From contig JAKQHS010000028.1 of assembly GCA_029557915.1 (NCBI GenBank), positions 1 to 64,000 on the forward strand: DNA of 64,000 nt. The letters run 5' to 3'. The notes beneath the pieces were generated by a model that was given only the letters and a program-made list of their open reading frames with translations, did no database searches and was not told the origin of the DNA. A program made the translations under genes and the position numbers. This DNA comes from Bacteroidota bacterium. GTDB taxonomy: Bacteria > Bacteroidota > Bacteroidia > Chitinophagales > Saprospiraceae. This document shows, piece after piece, positions 20,201-29,618 of this stretch; the stretch's first letter is position 1; every line of letters starts with the position of its first letter.

Positions 20201-20989
20201 TCACAGGCTTTTGGTCCTGCCGCCGTCCACCGCCAGGTTGATGCCGTTGATATAAGACGCTGCCGGGCTGGCCAGGAAGGCTACGGCCGCGGCTATTTCG
20301 CGCGGTTGGCCAAACCTTTTAAGGGGGATCTCTTCGATGGCTTTTTGCTCCAGCGACTCCCTGGTCGCGTTTAGTTTTTTAGCCCGGAAATCAAAGATCT
20401 CCTGCAATCGCTCCGTGAGGGTATAGCCGGGCATCACGTTGTTTACCGTGATTTGATAAGGCCCCAACTCATTGGCAAGGGTTTTTGCCCAATTGCTCAC
20501 GGCAGCCCTCAGGGAATTGGACAAACCAAGATCTGCCAGGGGTTCTTTCACGGAAGTGGAGGTGATGTTGATGATCCTTCCGTATCCTTCGGATTTCATC
20601 CCGGGTACGACGAGCTGGACCAGTTCGTGATTGATCAGGAAAAGTTTCCGGAAGGATTCTTCGATTTTATCTACCGGAAAATCCAGCAGTTGACCGGTGG
20701 GCGGGCCCCCGGTATTATTGACCAGGATGTGGAAATGGCGCGCCGAGGTCAGCGCATTGACTTTTTTGTGCAGGTCGGCGCGGTCTTCGTAATCGGCCAT
20801 CAGGTAGTCGTGGTCCTGGCCGGGGTGGATCCTGGGCAGGGCATGGAGGGCTTCCTGCATGAGGTCCCTGGACCGGGCCAGCAAGGTGACATTGGCGCCC
20901 AGGGATGCGAGTTCCACAGCGATGGCTTTGCCAATCCCCTTACTGCTGCCGCATACCAGGGCATTGCGGTTGATGAGTGAAAGATCCAT
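20201..20989 (-). CDS. SDR-family oxidoreductase lacking the YxxxK pair
   Basis: 262-residue classical SDR. The cofactor loop CGSSKGIG (13-20) and NNTGG (91-95) are present. The Ser of the active site is at about 144, but the positions that should hold Tyr and Lys carry Ser157 and Arg161 (GLSNSLRAAV). I recall a wide SDR subgroup with the same LSNSxR stretch, usually annotated as 3-oxoacyl-ACP reductase, so this is a family trait and not a mutation. Chemistry is therefore uncertain; fatty-acid ketoreductase activity should not be assumed. A CATATTTG near-consensus -7 box lies at 21005-21012. Confidence 0.85.
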   Translation of the reverse strand: MDLSLINRNALVCGSSKGIGKAIAVELASLGANVTLLARSRDLMQEALHALPRIHPGQDHDYLMADYEDRADLHKKVNALTSARHFHILVNNTGGPPTGQLLDFPVDKIEESFRKLFLINHELVQLVVPGMKSEGYGRIINITSTSVKEPLADLGLSNSLRAAVSNWAKTLANELGPYQITVNNVMPGYTLTERLQEIFDFRAKKLNATRESLEQKAIEEIPLKRFGQPREIAAAVAFLASPAASYINGINLAVDGGRTKSL

Positions 20990-21069
20990 GGGTCCGAATT
21001 TTAATCAAATATGAAAATAATTTTTGAAGCCCCCTTTCTTCTGCTCATTGTTTGTATTTTTCAGTTTAT

Positions 21070-22338
21070 ATGGAACCGGCAAGCTTGGAATACGCCCTGG
21101 CCAAAGACGAACAGGATCCGCTGGGTTCTTTCCGGGAAAGGTATGCGCTGCCGGTGAACCGCGATGGGGATCCTTCGATTTATTTCTGCGGCCATTCGCT
21201 CGGTTTACAAGCCTTTCAGTCCAATTATTATGTGAAGGAAGAGATGGATCGATGGGCCAGACTGGGCGTCAAGGGTCATTTTGATGGGGAACCGGCCTGG
21301 GTGGATTACCAGGACAAGCTTCAGCAGATCCTCTCCGGCCTGACCGGGGCAAATCCGGGTGAAGTGGTGATTATGAATACCCTTACGGTCAACATCCACC
21401 TGATGCTCGTAAGTTTTTACCGCCCGACCCGGGACCGGTACAAAGTTCTGGTCGAATACAGTCCATTCCCATCCGACCAGTATGCCATTAAATCGCAGAT
21501 CCGTTATCATGGTTTTGCCGTGGAAGATGCCCTGATCGAACTGAAACCGAGGACGGGCGAATACAAAGTACGGATGGAGGATATCGAAGAAATCATCGAC
21601 CTGCATGGCCCTTCCCTGGCCCTGGTGTATTTTGGTTCAGTCAACTACCTCAACGGACAGGCCTATTCTTTGCCTTCCCTGGTCCAAAAGGCCCATGCGG
21701 CTGGCGCCTTCTTCGGACTGGATCTCGCACACGGGGCCGGTAACCTCCTTTTAAAATTGCACGAATGGGAGGTGGATTTCGCGGTCTGGTGCACCTATAA
21801 ATACCTGAATGGGGGACCCAACAGCCTGGCAGGCTGCTTTATTCATCAAAAACATCACGCGGGGACGCCGATACCCCGCTTCGAGGGTTGGTATGGCCAT
21901 GATCTTCAAAGGCGTTTTATAATGGAACCCGACTTTATTCCAATGCCAGGAGCCGCAGCCTGGCAACTGAGCGGCCCACCCATCTTGTCCCTCGCAGGGA
22001 TGCGGGCCGGTCTGGAAGATTTTGAAGAAGCGGGCATGGAAAGGCTGAGGAACAAATCGGTTCAATTGACCGCCTATTTAGGTTCTTTGCTGGATTCCTT
22101 GCAGGATCCCAGGTTGGTCATCATCACTCCTGCCGATCCGGAAATGCGGGGCTGCCAGTTGTCACTCAGGCTGGATCCACCGGATAAAAGGATCTTTCAT
22201 CGCCTGATGGACTCCGGCGTAGTGGTGGACTGGCGTGAACCCGGCATTATCAGGGTCGCACCCGTACCCATGTACAACAGCTTCCGGGATGTGTATGCTT
22301 TCTACGTCATCCTGAAGCAAATTTTAAAGGATTTATGA
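21070..22338 (+). CDS. kynU: Kynureninase
   Basis: PLP enzyme of 422 residues that cleaves kynurenine (or 3-hydroxykynurenine) to anthranilate (or 3-hydroxyanthranilate) and alanine. Diagnostic: YFCGHSLGLQ at the N-terminus, LDLAHGAGN (Asp contacting the PLP nitrogen), CTYKYLNGGPN with the PLP Lys, and FEGWYGH. Other tryptophan-catabolism genes are not in the window. The ATG at 21070 gives MEPASLEYAL; upstream codons lie in a probable promoter. Its stop overlaps lpxH by 4 bp. Confidence 0.94.
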   Translation: MEPASLEYALAKDEQDPLGSFRERYALPVNRDGDPSIYFCGHSLGLQAFQSNYYVKEEMDRWARLGVKGHFDGEPAWVDYQDKLQQILSGLTGANPGEVVIMNTLTVNIHLMLVSFYRPTRDRYKVLVEYSPFPSDQYAIKSQIRYHGFAVEDALIELKPRTGEYKVRMEDIEEIIDLHGPSLALVYFGSVNYLNGQAYSLPSLVQKAHAAGAFFGLDLAHGAGNLLLKLHEWEVDFAVWCTYKYLNGGPNSLAGCFIHQKHHAGTPIPRFEGWYGHDLQRRFIMEPDFIPMPGAAAWQLSGPPILSLAGMRAGLEDFEEAGMERLRNKSVQLTAYLGSLLDSLQDPRLVIITPADPEMRGCQLSLRLDPPDKRIFHRLMDSGVVVDWREPGIIRVAPVPMYNSFRDVYAFYVILKQILKDL

Positions 22339-23111
22339 GGAACAAGATTTTTTTCTGTTCCGATTTTCACCTTGGCCTCGACGCCGCCGAAACCTCTTCG
22401 GTCCGGGAAAAGATGATCCTGGAATGGATGGAGAAGAACGAACCGGAAATGGAGGCCCTTTTTATCCTGGGCGATATTTTTGATTTTTGGTTTGAGTACA
22501 AACAGGTGGTCCCCCGCGGGGGTATCCGGATCATGGCAGCCCTTGCCCGGTTGCGGGACCGGGGCATACCGGTCCAGGTATTCACAGGAAATCACGATCA
22601 GTGGATGTTTGGATATTTCCAGGAAGAACTGGACATTCCAGTGCACCATGACCCGGTGTCCTTCACCCTGCAAAATAAAAAAGTGATGCTGGGCCACGGG
22701 GACGGACTGGGCCCCGGCGACCATGGATATAAATTTATCAAGAAAGTTTTCCGCCATCCGGTTGCCCGGACCCTTTTCGGCTGGATCCCGCCCGGGATGG
22801 GTATACCGCTTGCCCGCTATTGGAGCGGGGCTTCCAGGAGAAAAGGGGCCAGGGAACATGCCTTCCTGGGACCGGAGAATGAATGGCTCATCCAGTATTG
22901 TGAAAAAACCGTGCATAAGGAACCGGGGAATACCGACTATTTTATTTTTGGTCACCGTCATTTGCCTGTGTACTGGAGATTGGGTGACGGTTCACATTAT
23001 ATCAACCTGGGCGACTGGCTGAGGTATCACTCCTATGCCGTGATGGAAGAGGGAATTATCCGGCTGGACTTTTACCGGCAGGAAGGGTCCAAACCGATCA
23101 GCAACTTTTAA
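22335..23111 (+). CDS. lpxH: UDP-2,3-diacylglucosamine diphosphatase
   Basis: Calcineurin-fold metallophosphoesterase of 258 residues that makes lipid X in lipid A synthesis at the inner face of the cytoplasmic membrane. Metal-binding motifs are intact: SDFHLG, GDIFDFW, GNHDQWM, GHGDGLG and FGHRHLP. Length and motif spacing fit LpxH. It starts inside the stop codon of kynU (ATGA overlap), an odd pairing of catabolism with lipid A synthesis. Confidence 0.92.
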   Translation: MRNKIFFCSDFHLGLDAAETSSVREKMILEWMEKNEPEMEALFILGDIFDFWFEYKQVVPRGGIRIMAALARLRDRGIPVQVFTGNHDQWMFGYFQEELDIPVHHDPVSFTLQNKKVMLGHGDGLGPGDHGYKFIKKVFRHPVARTLFGWIPPGMGIPLARYWSGASRRKGAREHAFLGPENEWLIQYCEKTVHKEPGNTDYFIFGHRHLPVYWRLGDGSHYINLGDWLRYHSYAVMEEGIIRLDFYRQEGSKPISNF

Positions 23112-23121
23112 TATTTTAGTC

Positions 23122-24063
23122 ATGAAAACTCCAGCGGTATCATTCCTGTTTTTCCTCGCTTGCACTTCGGTCATTTTGGTCCAACCCGCTTGCCGGCATG
23201 CAACACCTGGTCCTGACCCCCTGGCTGCCCTCTATTCCAATACCCAGGTGATCGGCGATATTGTGTATAAAACAGCCGGTCCACATTCCCTTAAACTGGA
23301 TGCTTACATTCCTGTGACCCGTTTGGGTGAACCGCCCTGGGTTGAATACAGTCCGGATCTTAAACCGGTATTGTTTTTCCTGCACGGAGGTGGGTGGACC
23401 AGCGGCAACAAAATATCGAGATCCCTTTTTTTAATGCCTTTCCTTTCAAAAGGTTTTTGTGTAGTCACGGCAGACTACCGTTTGTTGTCTCAGGCCAGCC
23501 TGCCGGAAATCATTTCAGATACCCGCGCAGCGCTCCGGTGGATTTACGACCATAGCAGGCAATATAAATTTGATACGGCACGCATTGTGGTATCCGGGGA
23601 ATCCGCAGGTGGCCATCTTGCGCTCATGAATGGGGTGCTGAATGAAAGCAGCCGGTTCCCCCCCGATTCAAATGAAGCGGGACATGAGCTGAAGGTAGCC
23701 GCTGTGGTCAACTGGTTTGGGGTGGCAGATCTGGTAAAAGCGTCTTCAGATTGGGACAGTGTTTATTTAAGCCAGGTTGCAGGCCCGGATCCGGCAAAAA
23801 CAACAACTGTGCTGCGATCCTGTTCCCCGGTGAACTATGTGGATGCACATACTGTTCCCATACTTACAATCCATGGCAGCGAAGACCGCGCTGCCAACTA
23901 TGACCAGGCTTTGTTGTTGCACGATATCCTTGGAAAAAAAGGGATTAAGAATCAATTGCTGACCATACCGGGTAAAAAACATGGCAATTTTAATTCCCGG
24001 GAAATGGATCAGGCGATGCAGGAAATTTGGAACTTTCTCAGTTCAATTCAAATCCTAAACTGA
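23122..24063 (+). CDS. Alpha/beta hydrolase (esterase/lipase family), exported
   Basis: 313-residue alpha/beta hydrolase resembling carboxylesterases of the hormone-sensitive lipase/BD-FAE groups. Oxyanion-hole motif HGGGW, nucleophile elbow GESAGG, acid in HGSEDRA and catalytic His in KKHGNF are all present. An N-terminal signal peptide ends near VQPAC, which could be a lipobox, so it may be an anchored lipoprotein. Substrate unknown, probably a short acyl ester. It follows lpxH after 10 bp. Confidence 0.85.
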   Translation: MKTPAVSFLFFLACTSVILVQPACRHATPGPDPLAALYSNTQVIGDIVYKTAGPHSLKLDAYIPVTRLGEPPWVEYSPDLKPVLFFLHGGGWTSGNKISRSLFLMPFLSKGFCVVTADYRLLSQASLPEIISDTRAALRWIYDHSRQYKFDTARIVVSGESAGGHLALMNGVLNESSRFPPDSNEAGHELKVAAVVNWFGVADLVKASSDWDSVYLSQVAGPDPAKTTTVLRSCSPVNYVDAHTVPILTIHGSEDRAANYDQALLLHDILGKKGIKNQLLTIPGKKHGNFNSREMDQAMQEIWNFLSSIQILN

Positions 24064-24899
24064 TCATCAGGTTCCCTCTATTCACATATCGCATTTTATG
24101 GCTGATGGTCTGGCTATACCAGCCGGCCTTTGGTCAGGATACCCTTCCTGATTCGTTCAGCCTGGTAACCAGGGTTCCATTGGAGGCCACTGCCGTGGTC
24201 ACGGATTTTTTAGGGAACATTTACGTGATCAGTCGTCAAAATGAACTCGTTCACCTTGATGAAAGGGGCCTGGTGCTGGGAAGATACTCCAATAATTATC
24301 TGGGCCGGCCCCAACTCATTCACACCAACAGTCCCTTGCAGCTTGTACTCTTTTACCCGGACTTTCAGACCCTGCTGATCCTGGACAAAACCCTCAATGA
24401 ATTAAAAAGGATCCGGCTCGCTGACCTCGGCCTGCCTTATATGTCTGCCCTGGGTTACAGTTCGGACCGGGAGCTTTGGTATTTTGATGAACCGGTGAGG
24501 CGCTTCAGGAGGATCAACATCCAGGGGAAGCTGATCCTGGAGTCCAGCATGACTTTTGTCCCTTTTGAAGGCGAAGTGGTGAAAATAAGGATCCAAAACA
24601 ATGAGGTAGGAGCCTGGACCAATGCCGGCCGGATTTTTATTCTCGATCTCAATGGCCATCTAAAAAGACAAATCGACCTGGAAGGGGAGTGGATATCATG
24701 GAAAGAGGACGAAATGGTATTTTTTTATAATCAGACGATCCGGAACCATTCCCCAAAGGGCTTGTCCGGGGCCACGGATCTCTCCGGATTGGATGGTCAA
24801 CCCTATACCAGCCTGGGGCTGCTGCCGGCCGGAATCGTGGCTACCAACGGGAAGGAGGTTTATATTTTCCGCTCAGTTCCGCGAAAAGAAAGAAATTAA
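24027..24899 (+). CDS. Secreted beta-propeller-like protein, unknown function
   Basis: About 290 residues with a hydrophobic export signal (ILWLMVWLYQPAFGQ) and a mature part of repeated beta strands (DFLGNIYVISRQNEL, LDERGLVLGRYSNN) suggesting a propeller of a kind often found in secreted Bacteroidota proteins. The best start is uncertain: a TTG at 24027 overlaps the esterase gene by 37 bp, while the first ATG (24105) lies inside the signal peptide. The 3' end overlaps the convergent rnpA by 27 bp. No named family recognised. Confidence 0.65.
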   Translation: MELSQFNSNPKLIIRFPLFTYRILWLMVWLYQPAFGQDTLPDSFSLVTRVPLEATAVVTDFLGNIYVISRQNELVHLDERGLVLGRYSNNYLGRPQLIHTNSPLQLVLFYPDFQTLLILDKTLNELKRIRLADLGLPYMSALGYSSDRELWYFDEPVRRFRRINIQGKLILESSMTFVPFEGEVVKIRIQNNEVGAWTNAGRIFILDLNGHLKRQIDLEGEWISWKEDEMVFFYNQTIRNHSPKGLSGATDLSGLDGQPYTSLGLLPAGIVATNGKEVYIFRSVPRKERN

Positions 24900-25292
24900 T
24901 TTATTTATGGCTTTGGCAGCGACCGGGCGCAAAAGGCCGAAGTCTGTTTTTTCGGGGTTCCCGTTGAAAATCCACATCATTTCCAATAAGATTCCCTTGG
25001 AGCGGCAGGCTTCAATCAGCGGAGTTTTTCCGAGCCGGTAAGCCTCACGGATGAGCCGTTTGATCCGGTTCCGGCGGGTGGCCAGGGGTGCTATTTTTTT
25101 TGGAACGCTTATCGCAAACCGGACGCCTTGATTTTTTGCTTCCTCGGTGGGATGGATCAGAAAGATGATTCTCAGAGGGGGAATACTGAAGGATTTCCCC
25201 TGGTCAAAGAGGACTTGAATGGATTTGCGTGATTTGAGTTTTTCCCTGGGTGGAAAGCGGTTTGAGCCCGAACGGATTTCTTCGGGGGCCAT
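24873..25292 (-). CDS. rnpA: Ribonuclease P protein component
   Basis: Protein subunit of RNase P, which matures tRNA 5' ends. The 139-residue basic protein carries the RNR signature (RRNRIKRLIREAYR) and the FAISVPKK strand. It lies 8 bp downstream of rpmH, the classical rpmH-rnpA pair. The last 27 bp overlap the convergent propeller-like gene. Confidence 0.93.
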   Translation of the reverse strand: MAPEEIRSGSNRFPPREKLKSRKSIQVLFDQGKSFSIPPLRIIFLIHPTEEAKNQGVRFAISVPKKIAPLATRRNRIKRLIREAYRLGKTPLIEACRSKGILLEMMWIFNGNPEKTDFGLLRPVAAKAINKLISFFSRN

Positions 25293-25300
25293 GGATCGGC

Positions 25301-25456
25301 TTATTTTATTCTGGCCTCATCGGCAACCGTCAGCTTGTGCCTGCCTTTGGCTCTCCGGTTGGATAACACTTTACGGCCACTTTTACTGCTCATGCGTGCA
25401 CGGAATCCGTGTTTGTTGGAACGCCTGCGACGGGAAGGCTGAAAAGTCTGTTTCAT
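25301..25456 (-). CDS. rpmH: Ribosomal protein L34
   Basis: 51-residue basic protein read from the minus strand: begins [18 protein letters not shown], contains GFRARM and ends ADEARIK, with the L34 core [11 protein letters not shown]. This is a full-length L34. A strong promoter precedes it and rnpA follows after 8 bp. dnaA is not adjacent within this window. Confidence 0.97.
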   Translation of the reverse strand: MKQTFQPSRRRRSNKHGFRARMSSKSGRKVLSNRRAKGRHKLTVADEARIK

Positions 25457-25480
25457 GACGGCTTAAATTAATTTGGGCTA

Positions 25481-25511
25481 CAAAAATAAAGATTCTATTC
25501 CGAAATGGCAA
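25481..25511 (-). promoter_or_regulatory. rpmH promoter
   Basis: Minus-strand TTG (25509-25511), 20-bp spacer, then TATTTTTG (25481-25488), a full match to the Bacteroidota TTG/N17-23/TAnnTTTG pattern. It lies 24 bp upstream of the rpmH ATG. Confidence 0.75.
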
Positions 25512-25535
25512 ATTTTGATTTCCGGTTGGCTCAGT

Positions 25536-27356
25536 CTAGGAATTCATGGTCTGCAAAAATTCCTCGTTGTTCATGGTATGCTGCATGTGCTTGAGCATGA
25601 ACTCAATCGCTTCATCCGGTTTCATATCGGCCAGGTGATTCCGTAAAATGAACATCCTTTGCAGGGAATCCTTATCCATAAGAAGTTCTTCGCGGCGGGT
25701 GCTGGATTTGGTGACGTCGATGGAGGGATAGAGGCGTTTGTTGGACAAGTTACGGTCGAGCTGCAATTCCATATTGCCGGTCCCCTTGAACTCCTCGAAG
25801 ATGACGCCGTCCATTTTCGATCCGGTATCGATGAGGGCGGTGGCCAGGATGGTCAGGGAGCCCCCGTTTTCAATGGCTCGTGCGGCGCCAAAAAATTTCT
25901 TCGGCTTTTGAAGGGCATTGGCTTCCACCCCGCCGGAGAGCACTTTGCCGCTCGATGGGGCCACGGTGTTGTATGCCCGGGCAAGACGGGTGATGGAATC
26001 CAGGAGGATCACCACATTATGTCCGCATTCCACCATGCGTTTGGCCTTTTCGAGTACGATGTTGGCCACGCGTACGTGGTTGTCGGCCGGTTCATCGAAG
26101 GTGGAGGAGATCACTTCCGCGTTTACGCTTCGCTGCATATCCGTCACTTCTTCCGGCCTTTCATCGATCAGAAGGATGATGAGGTAACAGTCCGGGTGGT
26201 TGTAGGAAATGGCGTTGGCGATATCTTTCAACAGGAAGGTTTTCCCGGTTTTGGGCTGGGCAACGATCAGTCCCCGTTGGCCCATACCGATCGGGGTAAA
26301 AAGGTCGATCAGGCGGTTGCCGTAATCTTTTCCTGCCGGGTGGGTGGTTAGTTTGAATTTTTTGGTTGGAAACAAGGGAGTGAGGTAGTCAAAGGGTACC
26401 CGGTCCCGGATTTGTTCCGAGGTCAGCCCGTTGATCAGGGATACTTTGAGCAGGGCAAAATACTTTTCCCCTTCTTTCGGAGGACGGATTGCGCCGATAA
26501 CCGAATCGCCGGTTTTCAGTCCAAACAGTTTGATCTGGGAGGGAGACACATATATATCATCCGGAGAACTCAGGTAGTTGTAATCCGCGGATCTCAGAAA
26601 ACCATAACCGTCCGGCATCATCTCCAGGACGCCCTGGCCTTCAATCATGGCATCCAGGTCCACATTAAAGATCTCCGCAGGGATGGCGGCCTCCAACTCA
26701 GGTTCGGCGACTCCATTGGGCATGGCTGGAGTATCGTTGACGACGGGAGTAGGACGGGGAGCAGGAGAGGGAGTGGGAGCGGGGGAAGGAATAGGCGCTG
26801 AGGTAGGAGCAGAAGTTTTCATAGCAGCCGGAGCATGTGGTTTGCCATGGGCCGGCTGTGCATGGTGCGGCCGACGTGATTCCCGCGGTTCCCTTTGTTC
26901 CCGGTGTTCTCTTTGTTCTCTCGGTTCACGAAATTCCCTGGGTTCGCGTTGTTCACGTGGTTCCCGTTGTTCGCGTTGTTCGCGTTGTTCGCGTGGCTCC
27001 CGCTGTTCCCGCTGTTCCCGTTGTTCCATGGGTTCGCGGTTTCCTATATTTACCGGTTCAGCGTCCTCCTGGATGGCTTTGCGCATCCGGGGCCTTTGTG
27101 GTTTGGAATCGTGGTGCCCGTTTTGTTTTTGATGAGCCCCTTCTTTTCTCGGGGCTGTGTCCTGGGCCTCGGACTCGGTAGAGGGCCCGGTTTCCATGGA
27201 TGAAGCGGCAGCGCCTCCCATGGCCTGCCGGTCCAGGATCTGGAAGACCAGGTCCTGTTTGTTGAGCTTGCGGTTGCCCTTTATACCCAACTGGTCTGCA
27301 ATTTCCCTAAGCTCGGGCACCAACATCTCATTGAGACGAAGTATATCATAAATCAT
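25536..27356 (-). CDS. rho: Transcription termination factor Rho with charged insertion
   Basis: 606-residue RNA-dependent ATPase that ends transcription. The N-terminal Rho helix-hairpin domain (about 1-45) is followed by a long disordered insertion (about 46-225) and then the RNA-binding domain ([17 protein letters not shown]) and the hexameric ATPase with P-loop AQPKTGKT and the Rho motif [15 protein letters not shown]. Inside the insertion, residues 107-161 are almost purely Arg-Glu-Gln/Pro triplets, then a Pro/Ala-rich stretch. E. coli Rho is 419 aa; insertions here are common in Bacteroidota, but the triplet repeat is striking. It is divergent from serS. Confidence 0.95.
   Translation of the reverse strand: MIYDILRLNEMLVPELREIADQLGIKGNRKLNKQDLVFQILDRQAMGGAAASSMETGPSTESEAQDTAPRKEGAHQKQNGHHDSKPQRPRMRKAIQEDAEPVNIGNREPMEQREQREQREPREQREQREQREPREQREPREFREPREQREHREQREPRESRRPHHAQPAHGKPHAPAAMKTSAPTSAPIPSPAPTPSPAPRPTPVVNDTPAMPNGVAEPELEAAIPAEIFNVDLDAMIEGQGVLEMMPDGYGFLRSADYNYLSSPDDIYVSPSQIKLFGLKTGDSVIGAIRPPKEGEKYFALLKVSLINGLTSEQIRDRVPFDYLTPLFPTKKFKLTTHPAGKDYGNRLIDLFTPIGMGQRGLIVAQPKTGKTFLLKDIANAISYNHPDCYLIILLIDERPEEVTDMQRSVNAEVISSTFDEPADNHVRVANIVLEKAKRMVECGHNVVILLDSITRLARAYNTVAPSSGKVLSGGVEANALQKPKKFFGAARAIENGGSLTILATALIDTGSKMDGVIFEEFKGTGNMELQLDRNLSNKRLYPSIDVTKSSTRREELLMDKDSLQRMFILRNHLADMKPDEAIEFMLKHMQHTMNNEEFLQTMNS
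26874..27038 (-). repeat. 9-bp coding repeat in rho (REQ/REP triplets)
   Basis: Tandem 9-bp units encode Arg-Glu-Gln, Arg-Glu-Pro and a few variants (Rho residues 107-161). Synonymous differences between units suggest selection for the peptide and not only recent slippage. Confidence 0.8.
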
Positions 27357-27541
27357 AAAAAGTCGAATACATTAAAGTTCAAAAAAATGGCCTAAAAATG
27401 AACCTGTAAAACGCAATTAAAAATTATTACCTCAGTATAAAATCCAAATCTTGTAATGGGAACACTTTTAGAAAAGTAGAAATTCAGAAGCCGGTTGGCG
27501 GCTTTTGACCCCGCAAATATATGGATATTTTACAGTAGGCG

Positions 27542-27549
27542 TATATTTG
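27542..27549 (+). promoter_or_regulatory. Predicted -7 box of serS
   Basis: TATATTTG matches TAnnTTTG. An ATG lies 1 bp after it at 27551, too close to be transcribed, so the box supports the ATG at 27575 as the true serS start. Confidence 0.6.
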
Positions 27550-27574
27550 CATGAATTTTTTTTCACCACATCTC

Positions 27575-28855
27575 ATGCTGACCTTCAACTACTTTACCAA
27601 TTTAAAAGACAAGACCATTGCCGGCCTAAAAAAAAGGAACTGGGATGAACAAAAGTTGCAGTGGGTGGATGAAATAGCCCTCCTGGACTCTGAAAGAAAA
27701 GAACTGCAGACTGCCCTGGACCAGTTGAAAATGCAGGTCAACCAGGCATCCAGGCAAATCGGCAACCTGATGAAAGAAGGCCGCCACCAGGAGGCCGAAA
27801 CCACCAAAAACCAAGTGGCGGGCCACAAATCGGAAATCACCTCCCTGGAGGAAAAATTCAGGACAAACAAGGAGCGGATCCAGGAACTGCTGCTGAAGAT
27901 TCCGAACATCCCCCATGAATCCGTCCCGCCAGGGGCTTCCCCCGAGGACAACGAAGTATTCAAAGCCTGGAAAGCGCCCTTGCCGGAATTGTTTCCAGGC
28001 GCCCTAAGCCACTGGGATCTGGCCGAAAAATACCAGTTGTTTGACCTGAAACTGGGAGTTAAAATCACCGGTGCGGGTTTCCCTCTATACCGCGGAAAAG
28101 GAGCCAAACTGCAGCGGGCGCTGATTCAATTTTTCCTGGACCAGGCGACCGCGGCAGGCTATGAAGAAATCATCCCGCCACTGCTGGTCAACGCCGATAC
28201 CGCCATGGCCACAGGGCAGTTGCCGGACAAGGACGGCCAGATGTATTACTGTGAGCGGGACCAACTCTACCTGATCCCGACCGCGGAAGTGCCCGTCACC
28301 AATGTTTACCGGGACGAAATCCTGGAAGAAAGTGCCCTTCCCATTAAACTTTGTGGATACACTCCCTGTTTCAGAAGGGAAGCAGGGTCTTACGGAGCGG
28401 ATGTCAAGGGACTCAACAGAGTTCATCAGTTCGACAAGGTGGAAATCGTTCGCCTGGAGCATCCGGATCATTCTTATCAGGCCCTCGATAAAATGCTTGA
28501 ACACGTGAGCGGATTATTGGATCGGTTGGAATTGCCCTACCGGATATTAAAACTTTGTGGAGGAGATATGGGATTTACCTCTGCGCTTACCTACGATTTT
28601 GAAATTTTTTCGGCTGCCCAGAAAAAATGGCTCGAAGTCAGTTCGGTATCCAATTTTGAGACTTTCCAGTCCAACCGGATGAAGCTCCGTTTTCGCAACG
28701 CCGAAGGGAAAACCCAATTGCTGCACACGCTCAATGGCAGCGCCCTGGCCCTGGCACGCATCGTCGCCGGCTTACTGGAAAACCATCAAACCCCGGATGG
28801 GATCCGGATCCCTGCGGCCTTGCAGCCGTATACCGGATTTTCCCGGATCGATTGA
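27575..28855 (+). CDS. serS: Seryl-tRNA synthetase
   Basis: Class II synthetase that charges tRNA-Ser (and tRNA-Sec where present). The 426-residue protein has the N-terminal coiled-coil arm (about 25-105), then the catalytic core with motif 2 (PCFRREAGSYGADVKGLNRVHQF, quoted in part: FRREAGSYG) and motif 3 (NGSALALARIVAGLLENH). The start at 27575 (MLTFNYF) fits both the family and the promoter. Confidence 0.95.
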   Translation: MLTFNYFTNLKDKTIAGLKKRNWDEQKLQWVDEIALLDSERKELQTALDQLKMQVNQASRQIGNLMKEGRHQEAETTKNQVAGHKSEITSLEEKFRTNKERIQELLLKIPNIPHESVPPGASPEDNEVFKAWKAPLPELFPGALSHWDLAEKYQLFDLKLGVKITGAGFPLYRGKGAKLQRALIQFFLDQATAAGYEEIIPPLLVNADTAMATGQLPDKDGQMYYCERDQLYLIPTAEVPVTNVYRDEILEESALPIKLCGYTPCFRREAGSYGADVKGLNRVHQFDKVEIVRLEHPDHSYQALDKMLEHVSGLLDRLELPYRILKLCGGDMGFTSALTYDFEIFSAAQKKWLEVSSVSNFETFQSNRMKLRFRNAEGKTQLLHTLNGSALALARIVAGLLENHQTPDGIRIPAALQPYTGFSRID

Positions 28856-28892
28856 ATCTTTTTCTTGCAAATTTGTTATTTAAATAAAAAAA

Positions 28893-29597
28893 ATGAATAT
28901 GTATTCAAGCGGTTATTTTCTTTTAAGCATAGGCCTGGCAGCCGTCGGTTTTGTGGTGCAGCAGATCCTGCTAGCCAAGATGCGCAAATACGGAGCGGCA
29001 CCGGTCTCGAGGGGTATGAGCGGCAAAGAAATTGCCGAAACCATGCTGAATTATTACAATATCCGTGGCGTTCAGGTCGTACCCGGCCAGGGCATGCTCA
29101 CGGACCATTATAATCCACTGACCAAAACGGTCAGCCTGAGCCCCGATGTTTATGAGGGCAGGAATATCATGGCTGCGGCGGTGGCCGCCCACGAATGTGG
29201 CCACGCGGTGCAGCATGCCACGGCGTACAGCATGCTTCAGCTGCGCTCCAAATTGGTGCCGGTCGTCCAGGTGGCCAGTTTTGGACTTCAATGGATGATG
29301 CTTCTTTCCTTCATGCTGGCCAACAGTTTTCCCCAGTTGATGCTGGTGACCATCGGCCTTTTTGCACTCACCACGATTTTCAGCATCATTACCCTGCCGG
29401 TTGAATTCGACGCCAGCAAGAGGGCCCTAGCCTGGCTCAATGCCCAGGCGGTCCTGAGGTCCGGCCCGGAATCCGAAGGGGCCAAAGATGCCTTGAAATG
29501 GGCGGCCATGACCTATGTAGTCGCTGCTTTATCCAGCATCGTGATGCTGGTCTACCTGATCCTCAGGTATATGGGACTGAGCAGGAGCGATGATTAA
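28893..29597 (+). CDS. YugP-type membrane zinc metallopeptidase
   Basis: 234-residue membrane protein with an N-terminal membrane segment, a zinc motif HECGH (in AAHECGHAVQH) and two or three C-terminal membrane segments. It matches the YugP/DUF zinc metallopeptidase family; natural substrates are not established. The HExxH variant with Cys in the middle is typical for this family. It lies between serS and frr on the same strand. Confidence 0.88.
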   Translation: MNMYSSGYFLLSIGLAAVGFVVQQILLAKMRKYGAAPVSRGMSGKEIAETMLNYYNIRGVQVVPGQGMLTDHYNPLTKTVSLSPDVYEGRNIMAAAVAAHECGHAVQHATAYSMLQLRSKLVPVVQVASFGLQWMMLLSFMLANSFPQLMLVTIGLFALTTIFSIITLPVEFDASKRALAWLNAQAVLRSGPESEGAKDALKWAAMTYVVAALSSIVMLVYLILRYMGLSRSDD

Positions 29598-29618
29598 TCC
29601 GGTAACTTATTTCCAGTT

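Noticed and set aside
26647-27203. Plus-strand frames rich in Ser/Cys/Arg, Val/Pro or Phe/Leu opposite rho
   Set aside because: Antisense products of the 9-bp REQ/REP coding repeat in rho.
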